DNA of 64,000 nt from Xanthobacter autotrophicus (GTDB lineage: Bacteria > Pseudomonadota > Alphaproteobacteria > Rhizobiales > Xanthobacteraceae). A model generated the notes under the pieces. It did not search any database. It was not told where the DNA came from and worked only from the letters and a program-made list of their open reading frames with translations. The stretch spans positions 1-64,000 of the forward strand of contig NZ_VAUP01000010.1 in NCBI RefSeq assembly GCF_005871085.1, in the 5' to 3' direction. A program made the translations under genes and the position numbers. Every line of letters begins with the position of its first letter. Position 1 is the stretch's first letter. Shown piece by piece: positions 35,309-44,037 of the stretch.

Positions 35309-36520
35309 CTATTGGGCGGTCCGGTTGGCCGCCTCCTTGGTCACCAGGGGGCAATCCCCCTCGTTGAGCGGGCGGAAGGCTTCGTCGCCGGGGATGACGC
35401 GGATCAGCTTCAGGTAATCCCACGGATACTTCTGTTCGGCCGGCGCCTTCACCTGCAGCAGATAGAGGTCGTGGACCATGCGCCCGTCCTCGCGAATGCG
35501 CCCGCCGTGGGAGAAGAAATCGTCCACCGGCGTGGCCTTCATCTCGACCACAACCTTGGCGGTGTCGGTGGCGCCGGTCGCCTTCACCGCCTTCAGATAG
35601 TGCAGGATCGACGAATAGGTTCCGGCCTGCCCCATGGTGGGCATGGCCTTGTGGCGCTCGTAGAAGCGCTTGGACCAGGCGCGCGTTTCGTCGTTCAGGT
35701 CCCAGTAGAAGCCCTGGGTGAGGATCAGCCCCTGGGCAGTGGGCAGGCCGATGGCGTGGATGTCTGTGATGTGCAGGTAGAGCCCGGCGAGCTTGATGCC
35801 CGACTGGGGAATGCCGAACTCGTTCGCCTGCTTGATGGCGTTCACCTGGTCGGCGCCGGAATTGGCGAAGGCGATGAGCTTTGCCCCCGCGCCCTGGGCC
35901 TGGAGCAGGTAGGAGGAGAAATCGGTGGTGCCCTGGGGATGCTTCACGGCGCCCACGATCTTGCCGCCGCTCTGTTCCACGGCCTTCGAGGTGTCGCGCT
36001 CCAGCGCGGCGCCGAAGGCGTAGTCGGCGGTGATGAAGAACCACGGCCCGTCCTTCGCCAGGGATTTGCCGGTGCCGGCGGCCAGGGCATAGGTGTCGTA
36101 GGTCCAGTGGATGCCGGTGGGCGCGCAGGCCTTGCCAGTGAAGTCGGACGAGCCGCCGGTGGAAGCCAGCACCAGCTTGTTTTTCTTGCGGCCGATCTCC
36201 TGCACCGCCAGCAGCACGGAGGAGGTGGGGATGTCGGTGATGACGTCCACGCCGTCCTCGTCGATCCAGCGGTTGACGAGGGCGGAGCCCACATCCGGCT
36301 TGTTCTGGTGGTCGCCGGCGATGATCTCGACGGGCCGCCCGAGCACCGTGCCGCCGAAATCCTCCACCGCCATCTTCGCCGCGATCACGGAGCCGGGGCC
36401 GGCCATGTCGGCATAGATGCCGGACTGGTCGTTGAGGACGCCGATCCGCAGCGGCTTTTCGTCGGCGCGGACCACGCCGCCAGCGAGTACAACGGCCGCA
36501 AGGGCAAGGGCGAGGCGCAT
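35309..36520 (-). CDS. Solitary ABC-type periplasmic binding protein
   Basis: 403 residues. Signal peptide (LALALAAVVLAGGVVRA) then EKPLRIGVLNDQSGIYADMA, a Peripla_BP_6 (amide/urea/branched-chain type) protein with YDTYALAAGTGKSLAKDGPW and GAVKHPQGTTDFSSYLLQAQ. ATG 36520 is preferred over 36532 because GGAG sits 7 bases before it. No permease or ATPase accompanies it here, so it may serve a transporter encoded elsewhere. Binding proteins of this kind often accompany PQQ-alcohol dehydrogenases, but a link is not shown by the sequence. Confidence 0.85.
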   Translation of the reverse strand: MRLALALAAVVLAGGVVRADEKPLRIGVLNDQSGIYADMAGPGSVIAAKMAVEDFGGTVLGRPVEIIAGDHQNKPDVGSALVNRWIDEDGVDVITDIPTSSVLLAVQEIGRKKNKLVLASTGGSSDFTGKACAPTGIHWTYDTYALAAGTGKSLAKDGPWFFITADYAFGAALERDTSKAVEQSGGKIVGAVKHPQGTTDFSSYLLQAQGAGAKLIAFANSGADQVNAIKQANEFGIPQSGIKLAGLYLHITDIHAIGLPTAQGLILTQGFYWDLNDETRAWSKRFYERHKAMPTMGQAGTYSSILHYLKAVKATGATDTAKVVVEMKATPVDDFFSHGGRIREDGRMVHDLYLLQVKAPAEQKYPWDYLKLIRVIPGDEAFRPLNEGDCPLVTKEAANRTAQ

Positions 36521-36604
36521 GGGGATCTCCATAAGGGCAGCCTCACTTACCCGATACTGTACTGTGGATCAATCTATAAAACACATAATTTTGATAATAA
36601 TAAC

Positions 36605-36618
36605 ATTATACGTATAAT
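36605..36618. promoter_or_regulatory. Perfect AT-rich palindrome in a divergent promoter
   Basis: ATTATACGTATAAT, 14 bases, within an AT-rich island (36560-36630) between the binding-protein gene and the CopC-CopD gene. Probable operator or promoter element. Confidence 0.5.
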
Positions 36619-36782
36619 ATATGTGGTTTATGGTGGCCGTGGACTCGCGTTGGCAGATGGCATTGGCCTTCGCTCCCATGGCCGGCGCGGTGTCCGATCT
36701 GGCATTCAAGGGCAGCCGTTCGCCCGATCCTGAGTCTTCACACGCGGACTGCTGGCCTTGAGCGCAAAGGATCCGCCTGGGG

Positions 36783-38399
36783 ATGATCAAGATGCCTGCC
36801 TTGACCGACTGGTCACGCCGCATTCTGCAAGCCGTGCTGGTCATGGCCGGCGTGCTGCTGTGCGCCACCGACGCCTTCGCCCATGCCACACTCATTCGCA
36901 CCTCGCCCGCCGACGGCGCCATGGTTGCCAGCCAACCCGACGCCTTCTCCCTGACTTTCAGCGAGCCCATCGCGCCGTTGGTGCTGCGGCTGGTGGCGCC
37001 GGACGGGACCGCCGTCACCCTCGACCGTTACGTACAGCGGGGACCCACCCTCGATATCGCCGCGCCGGCGGGACTCAAAACCGGAACTCATGTGCTGACC
37101 TGGCGCGTCGTCTCGGACGACGGCCACCCGGTCGGGGGCGCGGTGGTGTTTTCCATCGGAGCGCCGAGCCCCGGCGTTTCCGCCGCCGCCGTGGAGATCA
37201 TCGACTGGCCGGTGCGCACCGCCATCTGGAGCGCGCGGCTCGTCATCTATGCCGCGCTGTTTCTGGGAATTGGCGGGGCCTTCTTCATGAACTGGATCGG
37301 CGGGCGGTCGAGGTCGGCCGCGCGCCTTGGCATGGGCCTGATCCTCGCGGGCCTTGTCGCGGTGCCGGTTTCGGTCAGCTTCCAGGGGCTTGATGCCCTC
37401 GGCGCGACGCTGCGCAACCTGCCGGAGCTTGTGGTGTGGCGAACCGGCTTCGCAACCAGCTACGGTCTTGCCGCGCAACTGGCGCTGGCCGCCCTTGCCA
37501 TGGGGCTGGGCGCCTTCGGCCTGAAGGGCATCGCGGGGCGGCTGCTGTCGCTGGCCGCGCTGATCCTGATGGGATGCGCGCTCGCCGCCAGCGGCCATGC
37601 CGGCGCGGCGCCTCCGCAGACATTGACCCGGCCGGCCGTAGCCCTGCACGCCGTGGGGATCGCGTTCTGGGCCGGCGCGCTCGTTCCCCTGGGCACCGCG
37701 TTCGCGTCCCGATCGTCCGACGCGGCGGTGGCGTTGCGTCGATTCTCGGTCCTTGCGCCATTTGCGGTGCTGCCCCTGGGGGTGGCGGGCCTGCTGCTGG
37801 CGGTTATCCAGCTGGAGAGCCTCCAAGCGCTTTGGACCACCGCCTATGGCGCGGTGCTCCTGGTGAAGCTTGCCCTTCTGGTTCCGCTGTTCGGGCTCGC
37901 CGTCGTCAACCGGATCAGGCTGACGGCACCGGCCGAGCGGGGAGAGGCGAGGGCTATCGCGAAGCTGCGCTGCTCCATCCGCGCCGAGATGGCCCTCATT
38001 CTCGTGATTTTCGCCGTGGCCGCCGTGTGGCGCTTCACGCCGCCGCCGCGCGTGCTGGCGGTGATCGGGGCGGAGCCGGCCTCGGTGCACATCCACACCA
38101 GCGCGGCCATGGTGGATCTGTCCATCTCGCCGGGCCGCGCCGGACCCGTCAGCGCCTCCATCGTCATCATGACCGGGGAGTTCGGCCCCCTCGATGCCAA
38201 GGGGGTGACGCTCATCCTGTCCAATCCCGCGGCCGGCATCGGGCCGATCCGGTGGCCGGCGACAAAGCCCGGCGACGGCACCTGGCGCGTGGACGGCCTC
38301 ACCCTTCCCCAAGCCGGCCGCTGGTCCGTCGGCATGGAGATCCTCGGCCCGGATGGCGCGCCCAGCGAGCTGGCCGGCGAGATCGATATCCGCCCCTGA
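36783..38399 (+). CDS. CopC-CopD fusion, copper resistance/uptake membrane protein
   Basis: 538 residues. A signal peptide ends at DAFA; mature N-terminus HATLIRTSPADGAMV is the CopC start, with the second Cu site in VSDDGHPVGGAVVF. After residue 130 about eight membrane segments form the CopD part (AARLGMGLILAGLVAVPVSV, PAVALHAVGIAFWAGALVPL). A C-terminal periplasmic YtkA-like domain follows (VHIHTSAAMVDLSISPGRAG). The protein binds periplasmic copper and probably moves it into the cytoplasm. ATG 36783 or 36792. Confidence 0.88.
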   Translation: MIKMPALTDWSRRILQAVLVMAGVLLCATDAFAHATLIRTSPADGAMVASQPDAFSLTFSEPIAPLVLRLVAPDGTAVTLDRYVQRGPTLDIAAPAGLKTGTHVLTWRVVSDDGHPVGGAVVFSIGAPSPGVSAAAVEIIDWPVRTAIWSARLVIYAALFLGIGGAFFMNWIGGRSRSAARLGMGLILAGLVAVPVSVSFQGLDALGATLRNLPELVVWRTGFATSYGLAAQLALAALAMGLGAFGLKGIAGRLLSLAALILMGCALAASGHAGAAPPQTLTRPAVALHAVGIAFWAGALVPLGTAFASRSSDAAVALRRFSVLAPFAVLPLGVAGLLLAVIQLESLQALWTTAYGAVLLVKLALLVPLFGLAVVNRIRLTAPAERGEARAIAKLRCSIRAEMALILVIFAVAAVWRFTPPPRVLAVIGAEPASVHIHTSAAMVDLSISPGRAGPVSASIVIMTGEFGPLDAKGVTLILSNPAAGIGPIRWPATKPGDGTWRVDGLTLPQAGRWSVGMEILGPDGAPSELAGEIDIRP

Positions 38400-38497
38400 C
38401 CCATGACGGCAGGCCCTCGGGACGCCCGCCGCGCGGGCCTGCCGCCGCGATCAGGCTTGACAGGAGGCGCCGATTGCCCGCTGCTGCACCTGCACAT

Positions 38498-38692
38498 GGT
38501 TTTCCATCGGCGCGCGGTGACGCGTTCCGATGGATAAGGGAATGGGGTAGGGCCTGACCGCCCGAAGCCCCGACCGCCCCCGCGACTGTGAGCGGCGAGT
38601 GGCCTTCCACGATGCCACTGGACCTTTGCCTTTCGAGGCCGGGTCTGGGAAGGCGGATGGTTGCGACGACCCGCAAGTCAGGAGACCGACCA
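38498..38692 (+). ncRNA. Cobalamin riboswitch upstream of cbiM
   Basis: Conserved AdoCbl-riboswitch blocks occur in order: GATGGATAAGGGAATGGGG, GCCCCGACCGCCCCCGCGAC with TGTGAGCGG, the B12 box elements GCCACTGG and GGGAAGGCGG, and terminal CAAGTCAGGAGACC at about 38674-38687. It ends about 55 bases before the cbiM start. Expression of cbiM and possibly the genes after it should fall when adenosylcobalamin is plentiful. Confidence 0.93.
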
Positions 38693-38744
38693 TGGGCATA
38701 TGTTCACCCTCAGGCCGTCGGGTGAGACGGCAACGGAGTCTTCC

Positions 38745-39422
38745 ATGCATATCGAACCCGGCCTTGTGGACAGCGGAAAGATCTGGCTGAGCTATGTGAC
38801 GGCGGCCGGTGCCGGCGGCTACACGCTGAAGCTCGCCTTCGACTCGCTGCGCGAGCGCGGCGCCGTGTCCCTGCTGTCGCGCAGCGCCGTGGCGACCGCG
38901 CTGGTCTTCTCCTTCTTCGAGGTGCTGCCGCACTATCCGGTCGGCGTCTCCGAGGTGCATCTCATCCTCGGATCGACCCTGTTCCTGATTCTCGGGGCCG
39001 CGCCCGCCGCCTTCGGCCTTGCCCTCGGCCTGCTGGTCCAGGGCCTGTTCTTTGCGCCCTTCGACCTGCCGCAGTTCGGCATGAACGTGACCACCCTTCT
39101 GGTGCCGCTGTTCGCGCTCACGGCGCTGGCGCCCCGGGTCATCGCGCCGAACACCGCCTATGTGGACCTGAAGTATCGCCAGGCCCTCGCGCTCTCCACC
39201 ACCTACCAGGCCGGAATCGTCGCCTGGGTGGCGTTCTGGGCGTTCTACGGCCAGGGCTTCACCGCCGAGAATGCCGCCTCGATCGCCTCGTTCGGCGGTG
39301 CCTACCTGCTCGTCATCATCGTCGAGCCGCTGGTGGATCTCGCCGTGCTCGCGGCCGCCAAGGCGCTGAATGGCCTGAAGGGCAGCCCCCTGTTCGAGCG
39401 CCGGCTCTTCGACGCCGCCTGA
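38745..39422 (+). CDS. cbiM: CbiM-like ECF transporter S component (cobalt)
   Basis: 225 residues, about six membrane segments. The N-terminus MHIEPGLVDSGKIWLSY is the CbiM signature in which Met1-His2 bind the metal; LPQFGMNVTTLLVPLFALTA follows in the middle. ATG 38745 is fixed by that N-terminus. No cbiN, cbiQ or cbiO is found in the window, so it is a stand-alone S component or pairs with modules elsewhere. Controlled by the cobalamin riboswitch directly upstream. Confidence 0.88.
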   Translation: MHIEPGLVDSGKIWLSYVTAAGAGGYTLKLAFDSLRERGAVSLLSRSAVATALVFSFFEVLPHYPVGVSEVHLILGSTLFLILGAAPAAFGLALGLLVQGLFFAPFDLPQFGMNVTTLLVPLFALTALAPRVIAPNTAYVDLKYRQALALSTTYQAGIVAWVAFWAFYGQGFTAENAASIASFGGAYLLVIIVEPLVDLAVLAAAKALNGLKGSPLFERRLFDAA

Positions 39423-39436
39423 TCACTGTTCAGTCC

Positions 39437-39476
39437 CGCGATGCGGCGGCATCCCTCGTGATATCGCCGCATCGCG
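39437..39476 (+). terminator. Hairpin after cbiM, possible terminator
   Basis: CGCGATGCGGCG / CGCCGCATCGCG, 12 base pairs with a 16-base loop, 15 bases after the cbiM stop. No strong T run, so termination may be partial. Confidence 0.45.
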
Positions 39477-39580
39477 CGTGCTGAGCCGGGTTCGCGTCGC
39501 CCCTGCTTGATCGGGCGCGGGTCTCGTCGTTTCCTTCCGGCAGGTGCTATGTTAGATCTTCCACTGGGGGGTGGGATCAG

Positions 39581-39967
39581 ATGGTCGGGCGGCGGGATCG
39601 GAAATGGGCGATCGGCTGGATCGCTGCGTTCGCAGCGGCATACGCCCTTGTCTTCCAGATCGTCCTGACCAGCGCCCTCCTGGCATCTGTCTCGACCGTC
39701 GGCGCCGATGCAGCGACCCCGCTTTGCCTCTCCGGCGCGTCAGCGGACGCGCACGCGGACGAGGGGGGCAAGACCTCCAGTTCCATTGTTCATTGCCCGC
39801 TCTGCCTGTCCCGGACCGATGTGGCGGTGCTGACGCCGCCGGTCATGGTGGCGTTGACCGACCGCGTCGCGATCGAACTGCATTTCCGGGCGGTTCTGCG
39901 CAGTTCCCTTCAGGGCCAGTCTTTCGGCCTCCCGTTCCAGCCCCGCGCGCCTCCGTCCCTGGCCTAG
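39581..39967 (+). CDS. DUF2946-like small membrane/periplasmic protein
   Basis: 128 residues: an N-terminal hydrophobic segment (WIAAFAAAYALVFQIVLTSA), a Cys-containing periplasmic part with HCPLC (residues around 70) and a Pro-rich end. The CPLC motif and length fit DUF2946, whose genes often sit beside TonB-dependent copper receptors, as here. Possible metal handling by the Cys pair and His residues. ATG 39581 has a G-rich ribosome binding region. Confidence 0.7.
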   Translation: MVGRRDRKWAIGWIAAFAAAYALVFQIVLTSALLASVSTVGADAATPLCLSGASADAHADEGGKTSSSIVHCPLCLSRTDVAVLTPPVMVALTDRVAIELHFRAVLRSSLQGQSFGLPFQPRAPPSLA

Positions 39968-40188
39968 AGCTGGATTGAGTCAGGCGACATCAGCCTGATC
40001 GATCCGCCGCTCCATCGGACACGGGCGCATTGCCCCATGGGCCAGTGTTCCGGGACCGTCGCGCGCATGCCGCGCGCAATATTCAATTCATCACCGTATC
40101 GCCGAAGACGTCGGAAGACACGGCGTGAGCGCGGCTCATGGCAGCCAGCGCCGCCGCACGTCTTGCCGTCGGCAGTCTGGATATTACA

Positions 40189-42432
40189 ATGCCGATCCAT
40201 TCCCGAAACACCCTGCGCCGCGCCCTGCAACTGACGAGCGCGCTGGTGCGTCCTTCGATCGCCGCGCTGTGTGTGGCGCCCCTGTGCGTGGCTCCGCTCG
40301 CGACGTCGGCGGCCAGGGCGCAGACCGTGCCGGAGCTGCCCACGGTCGTGGTCCGCTCCGATGCTCCCTCGAGCACCGTCCGAGGTGCCGCCGACGGTCC
40401 GTTCACCCCGGCCGACACCGCGACCATCTCGGGCGAGGAGGCCCAGGGCGCGACCCTTTCCACCAGCGATTCGGGCTCGCTGATCAGCCGGATTCCGGGC
40501 GGCGCGGCCTGGGGCGCCGGCGGCGTGTCGAGCCTGCCGGCGGTCAACGGCATGGGGGCGGACCGGGTGCAGGTCTCCATCAACGGCATGCTGTTTGGCC
40601 TCGCCTGCCCCAACGAGATGAATCCGCCCCTGTCCTTCGTCAACCCGGCGATGATCGCCGGGGCGCGGGTCTATATGGGCACCGCGCCGGTGAGCGTCGG
40701 CGGCGACTACACGGGCGCGAAGGTGGATGTGTCCGTCGCCCCGGCGCAGTTCACGCCGGGCCAGGCGCTGACGACCCATGGCAGCGTGTCCGGCTTCTAC
40801 CGCAGCAACGGCGACGGCTATGGCATGGATGCCAACGTCACCGTGTCCAACGAGGACACCAGCGTGACCTACACCGGCGGCTGGGCGCGGGCGAGCGACT
40901 ATACGGCGGGCGATGGCACCACCATCAAGTCCACCATGTATGAGACGCAGAACCATGCCCTGAGCGTCTCGAAGAAGCTGCAGGACCAGCTCTTCACCTT
41001 CCAGATCGGCGGGCAGTTCATTCCCTCGGAGGGCTACGTCAACCAGTACATGGACCTGGTGGACAACAAGAGCATCTACGGTAACGCCCGCTACGAGGGC
41101 CTGTTCGACTGGGGCAAGCTGGAGGCAACCGTGTTCGCCAATCGGGTGCGGCACACCATGGGCTTCATCGAGCCGGACAAGAGCGGCGACATGCCCATGG
41201 ATACGCGCACCACCGATCTCGGCTATGCGGTGAAGGGGACGTTCGGGGTATCGGCCCACGACATCGTCCGCCTCGGCAATGAGCTTTACTACAACAACCT
41301 CGACGACTGGTGGCCGCCGGTGGAGGGCTCCATGATGATGGGGCCTGACACCTTCATCAATATCAACAACGGCCAGCGGCTGCGCCTCGGAACCTTCGGC
41401 GAGTGGGAGCGACACATCGACGACAAGTGGACTGCGGTGTTCGGCCTGCGCAACGACATCGTCTGGATGAATACCGGCGACGTGCAGGGCTACAACGAAA
41501 TGATGTATGGGCAGAATGCCGCGCTCTTCAATGCGCAGGACCATGCCCGCACCGACTTCAACGTGGATGCCTCGGCGATCCTGCGCTACGAGGCCAACAC
41601 CTCCAGCCTTTACGAGCTGGGCCTTGCCCGCAAGACGCGCTCGCCCAACTTTTACGAGCGCTATGCCTGGTCCACCAATGCCATGGCCATGAGCATGATC
41701 GGTTGGTTCGGCGACGGCAACGGCTATGTGGGCAATCTCGATCTGGTGCCGGAGGCAGCCCATACGGTGAGCTTCACCGCCACCTGGCACGATCCGGCGA
41801 AAAAGGTGTGGGAGCTGCGGGTCTCGCCCTATTACAGCTATGTGGTGGACTATATCGATGCCGACCGCTGCGCCCTGTCCACCTGCCCCAACCTGCCCAG
41901 CAACCTGACCACCACCAACAACTTCGTCTACCTGCAGTTCGCCAACCACGATGCCTGGCTCTATGGCGTCAACATCGACGGCAAGCTGGCGCTGTGGGAT
42001 GACGCTGCCTATGGGCAGGGCGCGTTTCGCGGCAGCCTGAACTTCGTGCAGGGCCAGAGGACCGACGGCGTCAACCTCTACCACATGATGCCGCTGAACG
42101 GGGTCGTGGCCATCGACCATACCCTCGGCCACTGGTCCTCCAGCCTGGAACTCCAGCTGGTGTCATCGAAGACGCTGGTGAGCCAGGTGCGCAACGAGCT
42201 TGAGACTTCGGCCTATGCCCTGCTCAACTTCCGCACCAGCTACGAGCTGGACATGGTGAAGGTGGATTTCGGCGTCGATAATATCTTCGACACCAACTAC
42301 GACCTGCCCCTGGGTGGTGCAAACTTGGTGAACTACCAGGTGGCGAGCATGATGGGATCGTCCGCCGCGTGGGGCTATCCGGTCGCTGGCATGGGCCGCT
42401 CCTTCAACACCCGGGTAACGGTGAGGTTCTAG
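40189..42432 (+). CDS. TonB-dependent receptor, OprC/NosA copper type
   Basis: About 747 residues. Signal peptide ending ATSAARAQ, a TonB-box-like PELPTVVVRS, a plug domain (GGVSSLPAVNGMGADRVQVS) and a 22-strand barrel ending in an aromatic residue (NTRVTVRF). The plug contains ACPNEMNPPLSF: Cys140 and Met144 form the CxxxM motif used by OprC of Pseudomonas to bind copper. This points to copper uptake across the outer membrane. The start at 40189 is chosen because the signal peptide begins there; a codon at 40138 is possible. A terminator hairpin follows at 42448. Confidence 0.85.
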   Translation: MPIHSRNTLRRALQLTSALVRPSIAALCVAPLCVAPLATSAARAQTVPELPTVVVRSDAPSSTVRGAADGPFTPADTATISGEEAQGATLSTSDSGSLISRIPGGAAWGAGGVSSLPAVNGMGADRVQVSINGMLFGLACPNEMNPPLSFVNPAMIAGARVYMGTAPVSVGGDYTGAKVDVSVAPAQFTPGQALTTHGSVSGFYRSNGDGYGMDANVTVSNEDTSVTYTGGWARASDYTAGDGTTIKSTMYETQNHALSVSKKLQDQLFTFQIGGQFIPSEGYVNQYMDLVDNKSIYGNARYEGLFDWGKLEATVFANRVRHTMGFIEPDKSGDMPMDTRTTDLGYAVKGTFGVSAHDIVRLGNELYYNNLDDWWPPVEGSMMMGPDTFININNGQRLRLGTFGEWERHIDDKWTAVFGLRNDIVWMNTGDVQGYNEMMYGQNAALFNAQDHARTDFNVDASAILRYEANTSSLYELGLARKTRSPNFYERYAWSTNAMAMSMIGWFGDGNGYVGNLDLVPEAAHTVSFTATWHDPAKKVWELRVSPYYSYVVDYIDADRCALSTCPNLPSNLTTTNNFVYLQFANHDAWLYGVNIDGKLALWDDAAYGQGAFRGSLNFVQGQRTDGVNLYHMMPLNGVVAIDHTLGHWSSSLELQLVSSKTLVSQVRNELETSAYALLNFRTSYELDMVKVDFGVDNIFDTNYDLPLGGANLVNYQVASMMGSSAAWGYPVAGMGRSFNTRVTVRF

Positions 42433-42447
42433 AGCGCGCAACACCTT

Positions 42448-42482
42448 GAAAGGCAGCGCCGTTTGCGCCGGCGCTGCCTTTC
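42448..42482 (+). terminator. Terminator hairpin after the TonB receptor gene
   Basis: GAAAGGCAGCGCCG / CGGCGCTGCCTTTC, 14 base pairs, 7-base loop. Strong stem with the As and Ts inside its base; likely serves the plus-strand receptor gene and possibly the convergent operon. Confidence 0.65.
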
Positions 42483-42532
42483 CCACCGCGGCCGTCGGGA
42501 CATTGGTTCTATCGCGCCGCCGCGTGGCTGCA

Positions 42533-43255
42533 TTATCCCTGCGGCGGGTGGATGGACAGGCACGGCACCAGCCCGTCGGGGATGGGCACGCTCGCCGCGT
42601 GGGTGCGCTGGTGGGCGATGAGCTTCGGCAGCACATGGGTGTGCGGGCCATCCGGGCTCACGCCGCCGGGCGGTGGAATGGGCTGGAACACCTCGATGCG
42701 CCCGAGGGCGGAGGTGAACACGCGGTGCGGGCTGTGCTCCACCATCGCCGCCATGAGGCCGGGCGCCAGGAAGGCGGGCATCCCTTCGGCCGCGCGCAGG
42801 GCGGCGATGAGCGCCGGGGCGCGGGTGCGCACGCAGGCCTCCACGCTCCCAAGGCCGATGCCCAGATCGAACAGCAGGCCGTCGCGATCCTCATCCCGCA
42901 GGGCGTCCCTGTCGGGGCCGATCTGCGTCACCACGGCGCGTCCGGCGCGGGCGGCGGCGGTCTCCGGCAGGCAGGCCGCCCGGGCGCGGATCCGCCGCTC
43001 TGCGTGGCGCGAAGGCATCTCGTAATCGACGAGGACCGTGGCGGGATGGTGCCGCACCGCAAGGCCGCCGCGCGCCGTGACCACCGTCAGCGCTTCGGCG
43101 CCGGCCCCCATGGCGGCCGGCTCCTCCGGGTCGCGCATGAACTCGGCGATGGCGCCGAAGATGCCGAGGCTCCAGCCGGTGTGCGGATCGCGCGCGTGGA
43201 TCTTCAGGGCGTCGAAGGGATCTTGAGCCGTGTCTTGAGTGGCGTCTTGGGTCAT
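42533..43255 (-). CDS. Conserved protein of unknown function, last gene of the B12 uptake operon
   Basis: 240 residues, apparently cytoplasmic. No catalytic motif is recognised; notable stretches are DPHTGWSLGIFGAIAEFMRD near the N-terminus and LPKLIAHQRTHAASVPIPDG near the end, with several His. It may belong to the DUF6925 group; this is from memory and not verified. Its start overlaps the stop of the ATPase gene (ATGA), so it is translated with the cobalamin transporter and may act in corrinoid handling. The function is open. Confidence 0.7.
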   Translation of the reverse strand: MTQDATQDTAQDPFDALKIHARDPHTGWSLGIFGAIAEFMRDPEEPAAMGAGAEALTVVTARGGLAVRHHPATVLVDYEMPSRHAERRIRARAACLPETAAARAGRAVVTQIGPDRDALRDEDRDGLLFDLGIGLGSVEACVRTRAPALIAALRAAEGMPAFLAPGLMAAMVEHSPHRVFTSALGRIEVFQPIPPPGGVSPDGPHTHVLPKLIAHQRTHAASVPIPDGLVPCLSIHPPQG

Positions 43256-44037
43256 GCCTCGGGCTCCTTGCGGTCGGGCGCCCGGTCGTGGCGCCGCCAG
43301 GGCAGAATGAAAGGTTCGCCGCCGATTTCGCCGCGCTCCACCGTGACGCCATAGGCCTCGCCGACCCGGTCCGCCGTCAGCACGGCAGCGGGCGGACCCT
43401 CGGCGATGAGTCTGCCGTCCTTCATCAGGGCGATACGGTCGCAGAAGCGGGCGGCGAGGGTGAGGTCATGCAGCACCGCCACCACCGCGGTGCCAGCGCG
43501 GGCGGTGGCGCGCAGTAGTTCCATCACCTGGAGCTGGTGGTAGGGGTCGAGGGCCGCCACCGGCTCGTCGGCGAGCAGCGCCGGGGCTTCCACGGCCAGC
43601 GCGCGGGCGAGCAGCAGGCGGGCGCGCTCGCCGCCGGACAGGGTGCCGGCGGAGCGCCGCCGCAGAGGCGCCAGTTCCACGGCATCCATGGCGCGTTCGA
43701 CGGCGTCATCCACGCTGGCGGCGCCATGGGGCAGCCGGCCTAGAGCCACCACCTCCTCCACCGGCAGGGGCCAGTGGATGCGACCGTTCTGCGGCAAATA
43801 GGCGAGGGTGCGGCCCAGCACCCTGCGCCCGATCTCGTCCGCCGTGCGTCCGCCATAGGTGATGGTGCCGGCGGCGATCGGATCGAGGCCGGCAAGGGCG
43901 CGCAGCACGCTGGTCTTGCCGGCGCCATTGGGGCCGATGAGGCCGAGCATCTCACCCGGCCGCGCGGCGAGGGAGAGGTCCCGCACCACCAGGGTGCCGC
44001 CCCGGTTCACGCTGATGTGGCGCGCCTCCAGCATCAT
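43252..44037 (-). CDS. btuD: Cobalamin-type ABC transporter ATPase (BtuD/FecE family)
   Basis: 261 residues. Walker A GPNGAGKTSVLRALAG at about residue 37, signature LSGGERARLLLARAL, Walker B PALLADEPVAALDP (the usual hydrophobics before Asp are partly Ala), H-loop VLHDLTLAARFCD. FecE/BtuD-type ATPase. Specificity for B12 is inferred from the riboswitch-btuB-btuF-permease context. Overlaps btuC (ATGA). Confidence 0.82.
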   Translation of the reverse strand: MMLEARHISVNRGGTLVVRDLSLAARPGEMLGLIGPNGAGKTSVLRALAGLDPIAAGTITYGGRTADEIGRRVLGRTLAYLPQNGRIHWPLPVEEVVALGRLPHGAASVDDAVERAMDAVELAPLRRRSAGTLSGGERARLLLARALAVEAPALLADEPVAALDPYHQLQVMELLRATARAGTAVVAVLHDLTLAARFCDRIALMKDGRLIAEGPPAAVLTADRVGEAYGVTVERGEIGGEPFILPWRRHDRAPDRKEPEA

